A DNA stretch of 64,000 nt from Rhizobium sp. CG5. Lineage in GTDB: Bacteria > Pseudomonadota > Alphaproteobacteria > Rhizobiales > Rhizobiaceae. Each line of letters opens with the position of its first letter. Within the stretch, counting starts at the first letter, position 1. Shown one piece after another: positions 28,676 through 36,641 of the stretch. The notes beneath the pieces were generated by a model that worked only from the letters and a program-made list of their open reading frames with translations, was not told where the DNA came from and searched no databases. The stretch lies in assembly GCF_023701945.1 (NCBI RefSeq), contig NZ_JABAEF010000017.1:1-64000 (forward strand), given 5' to 3'. The position numbers were made by a program, and so were the translations under genes.

Positions 28676-29338
28676 TCAATATCGGAACAGGCGCCACGCC
28701 ATCAGGCGCGCCGAGCCGATGACCAGCTTCGTCATCAAATAATAGAGAACAGCGGCAATCGCGAAGAACTCGAACGTACGGAATGATCTGACATTCAGGT
28801 CCTGTGTCACACCGGTAAGGTCATTTGTCAGGCCCACCACCACGCCGAGGGACGTCATCAGGATCGCCCAGACCATCTGGTTTGTGAGCGGCGGAAAGAC
28901 GACGCGGAACATCTGAGGCAGCACGATGAGGCGAAACGCCTGGAATTGTCCCATACCCAGAGACCGGGCGGCACGCATTTGTGTGCCGGGAACTGCTCGA
29001 AGTCCGCCACGGAAGGTTTCGGCAAGATAACCCGCATTGTTGAATGTAATCGCTGCCAGCAAAGCAAGGAAGCTGTCGAGGAATATCCCCAGTGACCCCA
29101 GACCAAAGTACACCATATAAATCTGGAACAACGCCGGCGTGTTACGGGCCAGCTCTACCCAACTGAGGGAAAGAGCCCGAACTGCGCGAAACCGCGACCC
29201 GGATGCCAGCGCCAACATAATCGCGAGCAACGTGCCAAGCACCATTGACAGCAGGGCGACCTCAAGCGTCACAAGGGCGCCCCAGAGCATATCAGGCAGC
29301 GCTCGAAACGCCGCTCGCCATTGAAAAGTATAGTCCAT
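28676..29338 (-). CDS. Amino-acid ABC transporter permease (first)
   Basis: About 220 aa, HisQ/GlnP-like, with several hydrophobic segments and a conserved loop AVPGTQMRAARSLGMGQFQAFRLIVLP. Start at 29338 (MDYTFQW) is preferred, with GGGAA upstream; an ATG at 29353 is also in frame. With the second permease it forms the heterodimeric membrane channel of the importer. It is transcribed after the binding-protein gene, 121 bases away. Confidence 0.9.
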   Translation of the reverse strand: MDYTFQWRAAFRALPDMLWGALVTLEVALLSMVLGTLLAIMLALASGSRFRAVRALSLSWVELARNTPALFQIYMVYFGLGSLGIFLDSFLALLAAITFNNAGYLAETFRGGLRAVPGTQMRAARSLGMGQFQAFRLIVLPQMFRVVFPPLTNQMVWAILMTSLGVVVGLTNDLTGVTQDLNVRSFRTFEFFAIAAVLYYLMTKLVIGSARLMAWRLFRY

Positions 29339-29459
29339 GGTCGTTCCCGCCATTTGGAAAGGATCGGGGGAAGGAACTCACTTGGAGATCCCGTCACGTC
29401 GAGCTGCGGCGGGCACGACTTCCTGTCCGGGAAAGTCTGCCCGCCGAGGTCGTAATCGA

Positions 29460-30269
29460 TTAGCGGTAGACGCCGGGGATCGTCAGATCGGGTGCGTCAC
29501 CAACGCCGACCCATTTATCCCACAGTTCCTTGTAACGACCCGTACGCACCTGCTGATGGATGAAGAGGTTCAGGTAGTTGATGAGGCCCTGCTCCTGGCG
29601 AAGCGTGACCAGTGCCGTATAGTCGATTTCATAAGGTGTCTCCCCGGCAACCACGACGCCCTTGTATTTGCCATCTTTAACGATCGTCGCGGCAACGGGG
29701 GCCGTGACGACGGTCGCCTCAATCTGCCCTTGGGAAAGCGCGAGAAACACATCGGCCTGGCTCTGGTAAGCTCTGAAGGAACCGCCGCCCCACGCCTTGA
29801 CATCCTTTTCGAGGGCCATTGCCTCATAGCCGCCGGCGACACCGCCGACATTGCGGCCTTTCAGCTTCTCATAGCTATCGATCCCGAGTCCCTCTTTCGC
29901 GAGAACGACTTCTGTCAAGGCGGTGTATGGCATGGTGAAACCGACAGTTTTCGCCCGCTCCAGAGTGTCCGATGTCTGTGCGACGGCGATGTCAGCCCGG
30001 CCGGACACCAGTGCCGGAATACGATCCGGGAAGGTGGTCTCAACGATCTCTGCCGTTACGCCGAGCGCTTTGGCGATGTCATTGCAGTAGTCGACGTCGT
30101 AGCCGGCCGGATTGTTCTCCGCGTCGCGCATGCCCATCGGAGGGTAGTCGAGCACCACCGCGCAACGTAATGTGCCGGAAGCCATGATGTCATCCAGCTT
30201 GTCAGCATGAGCGACCGTCAAAGTTGATGCCACCAGTGTGGTGGCCAGGATAATTGAAGCCATACGCAT
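29460..30269 (-). CDS. Periplasmic amino-acid-binding protein of the ABC importer
   Basis: About 269 aa, SBP_bac_3 family. ATG at 30269 has AGGGG about 10 bases upstream and begins a clear signal peptide (MRMASIILATTLVASTLTVAHA, likely cleaved after AHA). The mature part starts with KLDDIMASGTLRCAVV and contains the fold's DYPPMGMRDAENNPAGYDVD region. First gene of the importer operon; a GntR-type operator lies 63 bases upstream of its start. The ligand is inferred from neighbours to be a hydroxyproline- or proline-like compound. Confidence 0.92.
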   Translation of the reverse strand: MRMASIILATTLVASTLTVAHADKLDDIMASGTLRCAVVLDYPPMGMRDAENNPAGYDVDYCNDIAKALGVTAEIVETTFPDRIPALVSGRADIAVAQTSDTLERAKTVGFTMPYTALTEVVLAKEGLGIDSYEKLKGRNVGGVAGGYEAMALEKDVKAWGGGSFRAYQSQADVFLALSQGQIEATVVTAPVAATIVKDGKYKGVVVAGETPYEIDYTALVTLRQEQGLINYLNLFIHQQVRTGRYKELWDKWVGVGDAPDLTIPGVYR

Positions 30270-30331
30270 TGTTGCATTCCCCTTTTTGTTGATTGGTAGG
30301 ACTTGGAGCACGGATATTATCGAATTTCCAA

Positions 30332-30345
30332 TATCGTATACGTTT
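30332..30345. promoter_or_regulatory. GntR operator 1, upstream of the importer operon
   Basis: TATCGTATACGTTT differs at two positions from the perfect palindrome TATCGTATACGATA seen at 31476-31489. It lies 63 bases upstream of the binding-protein start and is part of a four-site set around the GntR gene. Confidence 0.75.
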
Positions 30346-30399
30346 CTTCCGCGCGGGCTGCAGCTATCGAACGAGACTGCAGCGGCTTAGAAACTGTAA

Positions 30400-31407
30400 T
30401 TATTGAACCAAGAAACCGAACGTAAGCGGGTCTTCCTCATCGATCGTCCAATTTGCAAACCCGCAAATGTAGGCCTTGCCACTGACTTCCGGGATGACCG
30501 CGTCGTAGTCGCCAACCTTTGTCTCGCTCAACACACGTCCCTTGAACACCGTGCCGATGATCGACTCGTTCACCAGTGTTTCCGATGCTGAGAGTTCGCC
30601 ACGAAGATAGAGTTGCGCGATACGGCCGGCGGTTCCGGAGCCTGTCGGTGATCGGTCGATGGCCCTGTCCGCATAGACGCAGCAATTCGCCTGGGTCGAG
30701 CCATCGTGGCGAGGATCGCCGTAGACCATGACGCCATAGACGTCATTGAACTCGGGGATTTCAGGGTGAACCACGGACATCTCGGCATTCACAGCCGTCT
30801 TGATCTCGTATCCAAACTGCTGGATCTTCTGAACATCCTTCTCGCGGATGGCGATATCGAACGGGCGGCCGTCAACGTAGAAATAGGTGGCACCGCCATA
30901 GGCGATATCGCCGGTCACCTTGCCGAAAGTCGGGGTGTCGACCGTCACGTCCCGCATGAAGATGAAGGACGGAACATTCACGAACCGAACGTTCCCTGCC
31001 CGCTTTCCGTCCCACTCGACAAAAGCTTCGATAAAGCCACAGGGCGCATCGATGCCGACGCGGGTTTCGGGCGACTTGCGTTCGACCCAGCCGAGCTCAA
31101 GTGCTGCGGTTGCGAGCGCAATGACGCCATGGCCGCAATGGGGACTGTAGCCCATGTTGTTGAGGAAGATCACGCCGAAATCGGCATCGGCACTGACCGG
31201 CTCCGTGAGGTAGCCGCCATAGAGATCTTTGTGGCCGCGGGGTTCCAACATGACCGCGCGTCGATACTGATCGGCGTTTTCCTGAAGCCAGGCGCGGCGT
31301 TCAACGATGGTCGCTCCGGGAATCTTCGGTAGACCCTGGGTCACAAGGCGGAATGTTTCACCGCACGTGTGCAGCTCGACGGTTGTCAGTGATCTTTCAA
31401 ATTGCAT
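30400..31407 (-). CDS. Proline-racemase family enzyme, predicted trans-3-hydroxy-L-proline dehydratase
   Basis: A 335-aa complete member of the proline racemase fold. Racemases and 4-hydroxyproline epimerases use two catalytic Cys. Here the first is present (C91 in GYSPHCGHG), but the second position is Thr (T255 in DRSPTGSGT). The Cys/Thr pair is the established mark of trans-3-hydroxy-L-proline dehydratase, which makes delta1-pyrroline-2-carboxylate. The nearby Ldh2-type gene (34780) would then reduce that imine to L-proline. It is transcribed on its own promoter, with a perfect GntR operator 69 bases upstream. A 4-hydroxyproline epimerase is less likely given the Thr. Confidence 0.85.
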   Translation of the reverse strand: MQFERSLTTVELHTCGETFRLVTQGLPKIPGATIVERRAWLQENADQYRRAVMLEPRGHKDLYGGYLTEPVSADADFGVIFLNNMGYSPHCGHGVIALATAALELGWVERKSPETRVGIDAPCGFIEAFVEWDGKRAGNVRFVNVPSFIFMRDVTVDTPTFGKVTGDIAYGGATYFYVDGRPFDIAIREKDVQKIQQFGYEIKTAVNAEMSVVHPEIPEFNDVYGVMVYGDPRHDGSTQANCCVYADRAIDRSPTGSGTAGRIAQLYLRGELSASETLVNESIIGTVFKGRVLSETKVGDYDAVIPEVSGKAYICGFANWTIDEEDPLTFGFLVQ

Positions 31408-31475
31408 GCGGACTTCTCCAGGACATCACACCACACAGGCATCAACGGAACCGTCGTCAGGTGGCAATTTTTAGA

Positions 31476-31489
31476 TATCGTATACGATA
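31476..31489. promoter_or_regulatory. GntR operator 2, perfect palindrome
   Basis: TATCGTATACGATA is fully palindromic. It lies 69 bases upstream of the dehydratase gene start and about 170 bases past the end of the GntR gene. It is the reference for the other three sites. Confidence 0.8.
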
Positions 31490-31659
31490 AACGATAATGG
31501 TCAACCGCAAAAATGGAAGAACGGCGCTTTTTCATACAAGCACCATTTTTGTGCAGCGGCGTTCCGAGCCGTCAGTCAACCGAATGGCGCACCGAGTCGC
31601 ACCCGCGATCTTGCGAGCGCAGGTCACACGTGGACGTCCAGCGGCACAGTGGAGTCTGG

Positions 31660-32325
31660 TTATTTCCGGATGTTTGCGAGAAGGGACTCGCAAGCTTTGG
31701 TAATATGCCGCGTCAGCAGCTCAGCGGCCTTCTCAGCGTCGCCCGCCCGACATGCGGCGAGGATCTCGCGATGCTCCCTGTCGTCGACACCCGTTCCTCC
31801 AGACAGCGTCAGCTGAATGCGGAGATAGCGCTCGATACGATCATTGACCGAACGGATGAGGTTGAGAAGGAACGACCGCTCGGCGTCCTCGTAGAGGCAT
31901 GAATGGAACTGCCAGTTCAATTCTGCCCACCTCGCGACATTCGTTTCCCGGGCGAATGCGTCGCAATATTCCTCGGCCCTTTGGAACGTACGTGCCGTCA
32001 TTCTGGGAACGGAGAGTCTGATGGCGTTTGACTCCAGCATGGCGCGAACTTCGAAGATCTGCGCGATTTCCGGCTCGGAAACGCTTGTCACCACCGCGCC
32101 GCGGTTCTTCTGAAACTCGACAAGCCCCTCAGCCTCAAGCCTCTTCAAAGCCTCACGCACGGGGATCTTACTGACATCGAACAGTTTTGCGACGTCGTCC
32201 TGGCGGATCGGCTCGCCCTCGTCAAACTCGCCACTGACGATCGCTTCCCGGATATGCTTGGCAATGATGTCGGATGCCGTGGGGGCGGTTCCAAGCGATG
32301 GCAGATCGGCGGGGTTAAGGGGCAA
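31660..32325 (-). CDS. GntR-family (FCD subgroup) transcriptional regulator
   Basis: A 221-aa protein. Residues about 18-85 form the GntR winged helix (DDVAKLFDVSKIPVREALKRLEAEGLVEF). Residues about 95-215 form the all-helical FCD effector domain with metal-site residues (NWQFHSCLY and DREHREILAACRAGD). It is divergent from the dimethylformamidase-like operon, with an imperfect operator in its own leader, so it probably represses itself and the whole cluster until the substrate or an intermediate binds. Confidence 0.92.
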   Translation of the reverse strand: MPLNPADLPSLGTAPTASDIIAKHIREAIVSGEFDEGEPIRQDDVAKLFDVSKIPVREALKRLEAEGLVEFQKNRGAVVTSVSEPEIAQIFEVRAMLESNAIRLSVPRMTARTFQRAEEYCDAFARETNVARWAELNWQFHSCLYEDAERSFLLNLIRSVNDRIERYLRIQLTLSGGTGVDDREHREILAACRAGDAEKAAELLTRHITKACESLLANIRK

Positions 32326-32367
32326 ATGGAAATCTCCGAGTCTGCAGTCGATGTGGGAGTGATCGAA

Positions 32368-32381
32368 TAACGTATTCGATA
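32368..32381. promoter_or_regulatory. GntR operator 3, in the regulator's own leader
   Basis: TAACGTATTCGATA differs at two positions from the reference palindrome. It lies 43 bases upstream of the GntR start, nested in a longer inverted repeat (ATCGAATA...TATTCGAT, 32362-32380). It suggests autoregulation. Confidence 0.65.
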
Positions 32382-32445
32382 TTAGATCGCAATGTTAGGA
32401 CTTCTTCCCCAATACGCGCCCCGTCGTCGTCAAGATGAATCCGGG

Positions 32446-32475
32446 TTGACACAAACAGATACCGTATACGATATT
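32446..32475 (+). promoter_or_regulatory. Promoter and GntR operator 4 of the dimethylformamidase-like operon
   Basis: TTGACA at 32446-32451 is a consensus -35. TACCGTATACGATA at 32460-32473, one mismatch from the reference operator, covers the spacer and the expected -10 (about 32469-32475). A bound repressor would block RNA polymerase here. The site is 67 bases upstream of the 32541 start. Confidence 0.75.
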
Positions 32476-32540
32476 CTATTTAGTGTGCCGCTCGACGAAT
32501 GTCCACCGGCCCAACAAAACGCCCTCTCACTCGGTGAAAC

Positions 32541-34790
32541 ATGTCTATCCAGGAATACAGACCGCCAAGGGTAATTGGCTACGTCACCCCGCTCAGCGCC
32601 AGGCCGGGTGAACGGCTGGACTTCAAAATCTCATCGCTTGGCGATCGCGCGATAACCGCGAAGGTTGTCAGGTTGGATTGCTGCGATCCGAACCCACTCG
32701 GCCCCGGATTGAAAAGCGAACAGGTGGAATTCGGCTTGTCGGCGGTCTATCCGGCCAGAGAGCAGAAGACCCATCTAGGATCCTGCGCATTCGGGTCGCT
32801 GCCAACCATCCCGGTCACGCAAGACCTGACGGTCGAACTGACAGTCCGCCCAGGCTTTGTCAGTGCCACCGATCAGACGATCTTTTCCTTGCAAGATATT
32901 GCCGGCACGACAGGTGTCGCCTTGATTATCAATGGCGGGCGACTCTTCCTTAAAAATCTGCGGTCACCGGCGCAATCGCAAAGCCTGGATCTTTCCCTCA
33001 AGCTGAATGTGTGGAGCAATCTGGAGGTCTGTTTTTCGGATAATGGCGTGATCGTGCGCGCATCAACCGTGGAGACGTCAAAGGTCGGCGAGTCCAGGTT
33101 AATCGCAGGCTTGGGCGAAGCATTGCGCGATGTCGACCATATCTGCCTTGCGGCATTGTGGAACGGACATCCCAAGGATTGCTTCAACGGTACGATCGAG
33201 GCGCCACGTCTCTCCGTGGCTTCGCCAGAGGCTTTAGAAACCGGCCGCACGATCATCGCCCAATGGACTTTCACCGATAGCGGCAACAGCGAATGGGTGA
33301 GCGACGATATCGACCCATCTCGCGGGCTTCAATTGATCAACCTGCCGATGCGCGCCGTCCGCTCGTCCGCGTGGACCGGGCGACACATGGACTGGAAAGT
33401 CGCACCGGAAGAATACGCGGCAATCACCTTCCATTCAGACGATCTGAGCGACTGCGCATGGGAGACGACGATCGCGCTCGCCGTGCCCGACGGCGTGCCT
33501 TCTGGCGTCTATGGTCTGGTGGTCGAGAATGACATCGCGACCGATACCATCCCGTTCTACGTGCTGCCGGGTCACGGCATGCCACGACAGAAAATCGTCT
33601 TCCTGGCGCCGACCTTCACCTACATGGCCTACGCCAATCACGCCCGCGGAAACTTTGCAGGCCCGCTCGAAGCGCGCGTAAAGGACTGGGGCGCCTATCC
33701 CCATAATCCGGATGTCGTCGGCACCTTCGGCTACTCCACCTACAACCGCCATCCGGACGGAACTGGCGTGACGATATCTTCGCGGCTGCGTCCGATCATG
33801 ACGATGCGCCCTGGATACCTTGTCTACCACGACCCGCACGGCTCGGGCATGCGCGGCTTCCCCTCTGACTCTCACCTGACCGACTGGCTGACCAACAAGG
33901 GTTTTGCATTCGACGTGCTAACCGACGAGGATCTGGATCGTGAAGGGGTCGATGCCCTCTCACCCTACGATGTGGTTCTGACTGGAACGCATCCTGAATA
34001 TCATACCCGCCGCACCATCGAGGCCATCCTCGCCTACCGGCAAGCCGGCGGACGGCTGATGTATCTTGGGGGAAACGGCTTCTACTGGAAGATCGGCCGC
34101 GACCAGACCTTGCCCCACATTCTCGAGCTCCGACGCGCCGAAGGCGGCATGCGCGTCTGGGCCAGCAAGCCCGGTGAATACTATAACCAGCTCGATGGCG
34201 AATATGGAGGGTTGTGGCGACGAAACGGCATCCCTCCCCAGACAGTTGCTGGCGTCGGCTTTACCGCTGAAGGCAATTTCGAAGGGACGTACTATGTCCG
34301 TACGGAAGAGTCGTTTGCCGGAGAGCTGGCTTTCCTCTTTGAGGGCATTCCCGTTGATGAGAGGCTAGGCGACTTCGGCCTATCCGGAGGCGGCGCTGCA
34401 GGATTCGAGATCGACCAGGCCTGCGCGGAACTTGGAACGCCGGAATTCGTAACCGTGGTCGCAGCGTCCGAGGGGCATGGGCCGTCGTTCGAGACCACCT
34501 ATGAGGAACTGCTGACCCCCGGCGTTATCGACGGCGGCCCGCGCCCCTATGGCGGCATGCGCTCGAATATCGTCTACGGCCTCGATGAGAACGGCGGCGG
34601 CCTGTTCTCGGTCGGTTCGATCACCTTTTGCGGCAGCCTTTCCCACAACGGCTACGACAACAATATCTCCCGGCTTCTCGAAAATTGTCTCCGGAAGTTT
34701 CTCTCGACCCCGCGCGGCGGCGGGGGTGCGCACGCTCTGTCGTCGCCCGATACCCCTCCTCCTATTGGCAGCCATTCCTATGACTCATGA
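32541..34790 (+). CDS. N,N-dimethylformamidase large (beta) subunit-like protein
   Basis: A 749-aa protein, close to the length of the large subunit of N,N-dimethylformamidase, an iron-dependent amidohydrolase. The N-terminal part is a lectin-like beta domain (residues about 10-260; segments GYVTPLSARPGERLDFKIS and LNVWSNLEVCFSD). The C-terminal part (from about 330, VFLAPTFTYMAYANHA) is the conserved catalytic region, with HPEYHTRRTIEAILAYRQAGGRLMYLGGNGFYW. No small (alpha) subunit gene is visible. The last 25 or so residues are Gly/Pro-rich and atypical. It is the first gene of the operon under GntR operator 4, and the next gene starts within its last 11 bases. The natural substrate is unknown; an N-substituted amide related to hydroxyproline is my inference. 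Confidence 0.8.
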   Translation: MSIQEYRPPRVIGYVTPLSARPGERLDFKISSLGDRAITAKVVRLDCCDPNPLGPGLKSEQVEFGLSAVYPAREQKTHLGSCAFGSLPTIPVTQDLTVELTVRPGFVSATDQTIFSLQDIAGTTGVALIINGGRLFLKNLRSPAQSQSLDLSLKLNVWSNLEVCFSDNGVIVRASTVETSKVGESRLIAGLGEALRDVDHICLAALWNGHPKDCFNGTIEAPRLSVASPEALETGRTIIAQWTFTDSGNSEWVSDDIDPSRGLQLINLPMRAVRSSAWTGRHMDWKVAPEEYAAITFHSDDLSDCAWETTIALAVPDGVPSGVYGLVVENDIATDTIPFYVLPGHGMPRQKIVFLAPTFTYMAYANHARGNFAGPLEARVKDWGAYPHNPDVVGTFGYSTYNRHPDGTGVTISSRLRPIMTMRPGYLVYHDPHGSGMRGFPSDSHLTDWLTNKGFAFDVLTDEDLDREGVDALSPYDVVLTGTHPEYHTRRTIEAILAYRQAGGRLMYLGGNGFYWKIGRDQTLPHILELRRAEGGMRVWASKPGEYYNQLDGEYGGLWRRNGIPPQTVAGVGFTAEGNFEGTYYVRTEESFAGELAFLFEGIPVDERLGDFGLSGGGAAGFEIDQACAELGTPEFVTVVAASEGHGPSFETTYEELLTPGVIDGGPRPYGGMRSNIVYGLDENGGGLFSVGSITFCGSLSHNGYDNNISRLLENCLRKFLSTPRGGGGAHALSSPDTPPPIGSHSYDS

Positions 34791-35802
34791 ACAACAGCAC
34801 GTCCGCGTCAAATTCTACGCACTGAGATCCTTTCTCGTTCAGATTTTTTTGAACCATGGAACATCCCAGTTCGTCGCCGATATCCTTGCGGCAAACTGTG
34901 CCGGCTGCGAGCGCGATGGCGCGATCAGCCATGGCATCTTTCGTATTCCGGGTTACCTCGCATCGCTCGACACCGGTTGGGTTGATGGAAAAGCAGACCC
35001 CGAAATCTCCATGATCAGCCCGTCGTTCATTCGCATCGATGCTCACAACGGATTTGCCCAGCCCGCACTCGCCGTCGCAGCAGACGCAATCGATGCGGCC
35101 GTAAAGGCGACTGGCATTGCTATTGTGGCGACCCGCAATTCTCATCATTTCAGCGCGCTGTGGCCGGATGTCGAGCCTTTCGCACGCAGAGGCCTGATGG
35201 CGATCACCTTCGTCAACGGTCTGGCGAATGTCGTCCCCCATGGCGGTCGCGCGCCGGTATACGGCACCAACCCGATCGCTTTCGCAACGCCGGTCGCTGG
35301 TGCGGATCCCCTCGTCGTTGATCAGGCGACGAGCGTGATGGCCAACGGCGAGGTCAGGCTACACGCACTGGCGAACCGAAGTCTGCCGGAAGGAACGGGC
35401 GTCGATCGTAACGGAACCCCATCCACCGATCCACACGCGGTGCTGGCCGGCGGCGCACTCAACACATTCGGTGGCTCTAAGGGCTCGTCTATTGCGATGA
35501 TGGTCGAGCTGATGGCAGGCGCGCTGACCGGCGGACAGCTGTCGTTCGAAAACGACTTTGGTGATTGTGTCGGTGCGCAGACACCGAAAGCGGGGCAGCT
35601 GTTGATCGTTATTGACCCGGAGCGTGGCGGCAACAACGACTTTGCCGGGCGGGTTTCGGGTCTTTGCGATCGCCTCATGGAGGTCGGCCAAGAGAGGCTG
35701 CCCGGAGCAAGACGCTACGAGAACCGCCGCCAGTCAACTCTCCTTGGCATTCCCATTTCGGAACACAGGCTTCTCGAACTGCAAACCCTTGCCGGCAACT
35801 GA
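34780..35802 (+). CDS. Ldh2-family NAD(P)H dehydrogenase, predicted delta1-pyrroline-2-carboxylate reductase
   Basis: A 340-aa protein of the malate/L-lactate/ureidoglycolate dehydrogenase family. The conserved catalytic-His motif appears as NSHHFSAL, followed by VNGLANVVPHGG and GTNPIAFATPV. In this family several members reduce delta1-pyrroline-2-carboxylate or delta1-piperideine-2-carboxylate. The trans-3-hydroxyproline dehydratase next door produces exactly the first imine, so reduction to L-proline is the best prediction. The ATG at 34780 overlaps the previous gene (stop 34788-34790); the frame is open upstream only as a shadow. Confidence 0.82.
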   Translation: MTHEQQHVRVKFYALRSFLVQIFLNHGTSQFVADILAANCAGCERDGAISHGIFRIPGYLASLDTGWVDGKADPEISMISPSFIRIDAHNGFAQPALAVAADAIDAAVKATGIAIVATRNSHHFSALWPDVEPFARRGLMAITFVNGLANVVPHGGRAPVYGTNPIAFATPVAGADPLVVDQATSVMANGEVRLHALANRSLPEGTGVDRNGTPSTDPHAVLAGGALNTFGGSKGSSIAMMVELMAGALTGGQLSFENDFGDCVGAQTPKAGQLLIVIDPERGGNNDFAGRVSGLCDRLMEVGQERLPGARRYENRRQSTLLGIPISEHRLLELQTLAGN

Positions 35803-35831
35803 GCATCAACGCACATATCCCAGAGGCGCAC

Positions 35832-36269
35832 ATGAACAAGATCACGCTCGATAAAAGCCGACTGCGGCTGCATCGGTCCTTGAATGACCATCAGGTCGAC
35901 CAGCTGGTGGAATTATTTCAGGCAGAATGGTGGACCAAGGGCCGGACAAAGACCGACGTCGTAAAAGCCTTGGCCTCCGGTGGTCCGGTCTTCGCCTTCA
36001 TTGATCCTGACGGCGACGAGCTCGTTGCGTTCGCTCGCGCAATGACGGACGGCGTCTACAAGGCGATGATCTTCGACATCATCGTAAAGAGCACTTGGCG
36101 CAACACGGGCTTGGGCGGGCTTCTCATGGAAACGGTTATGAACGATCCCGCACTGGCGAACATCAAACACCGGGAACTTTACTGCCTGGCTGAGATGGTG
36201 CCCTTCTATCAGAAGTGGGGGTTCACCGATGAGCTGACCGGCCTGTATTTCATGCGGAAATCCGCCTGA
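35832..36269 (+). CDS. GNAT-family N-acetyltransferase
   Basis: A 145-aa protein with the acetyl-CoA-binding signature RNTGLGGLLM (R-x-x-G-x-G) about residues 92-101, and a typical GNAT end (EMVPFYQKWGFTDELTGLYFMRK). The start at 35832 (MNKITLDKS) is preceded by AGAGG. It lies 29 bases after the Ldh2-type gene in the same operon. It may acetylate an amine intermediate or product of the pathway; the substrate is unknown. Confidence 0.85.
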   Translation: MNKITLDKSRLRLHRSLNDHQVDQLVELFQAEWWTKGRTKTDVVKALASGGPVFAFIDPDGDELVAFARAMTDGVYKAMIFDIIVKSTWRNTGLGGLLMETVMNDPALANIKHRELYCLAEMVPFYQKWGFTDELTGLYFMRKSA

Positions 36270-36320
36270 CGCCGTGACAGTCCCGAGCCAATATTCAACT
36301 GCCGGAGAAGCGACCCACAA

Positions 36321-36606
36321 ATGGATACCCATTCGATCGACTTCGCCGTTATAGGCTTGGGCGCCTTGGGCACAGCGACGCTTTACCAGCTGGCCAAGCT
36401 GGGCGCCAAGGTCGTTGGCATCGATCGCTACTTGCCGCCGCATCCGTTTGGATCGAGCCACGGACGTGCCCGGGTAACCCGCAATGCCGTGGGCGAAGGA
36501 TCTGCCTATGTGCCGCTGGTCAGGCGTTCGCAGGAAATTCTCGGGGAACTCGAGCGGTCCTTCAATGTCGATTTGATGGAACGGAGCGGCACGCTCATTA
36601 TGGCCT
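36321..36606 (+). pseudogene. N-terminus of an FAD-dependent amine oxidase (sarcosine/N-methyltryptophan oxidase type), cut by Tn3
   Basis: ATG at 36321 starts MDTHSIDFAVIGLGALGTATLYQLA, the GxGxxG dinucleotide fold, followed by GSSHGRARVTRNA, a motif of monomeric sarcosine oxidase and N-methyltryptophan oxidase. The protein matches the family to ERSGTLIMAS and then runs into the left terminal repeat of the Tn3 element, stopping at 36638. About three quarters of the enzyme is lost. It was the fourth gene of the operon and implies that the original pathway removed an N-methyl or similar group. Confidence 0.87.
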
Positions 36607-36638
36607 CAGTACATTATTGGGACACAGAACTACGGTAG
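36602..36638 (+). repeat. Left terminal inverted repeat of the Tn3-family element
   Basis: Thirty-seven bases that match the reverse complement of 41664-41700 with five differences. The outer 22 or so bases differ at only one position. The first few bases may partly be host gene sequence. Confidence 0.85.
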
Positions 36639-36641
36639 CGG

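Noticed and set aside
30400-31407. Assignment as proline racemase or 4-hydroxyproline epimerase
   Set aside because: The second catalytic Cys is Thr (T255), which fits the trans-3-hydroxyproline dehydratase subgroup.
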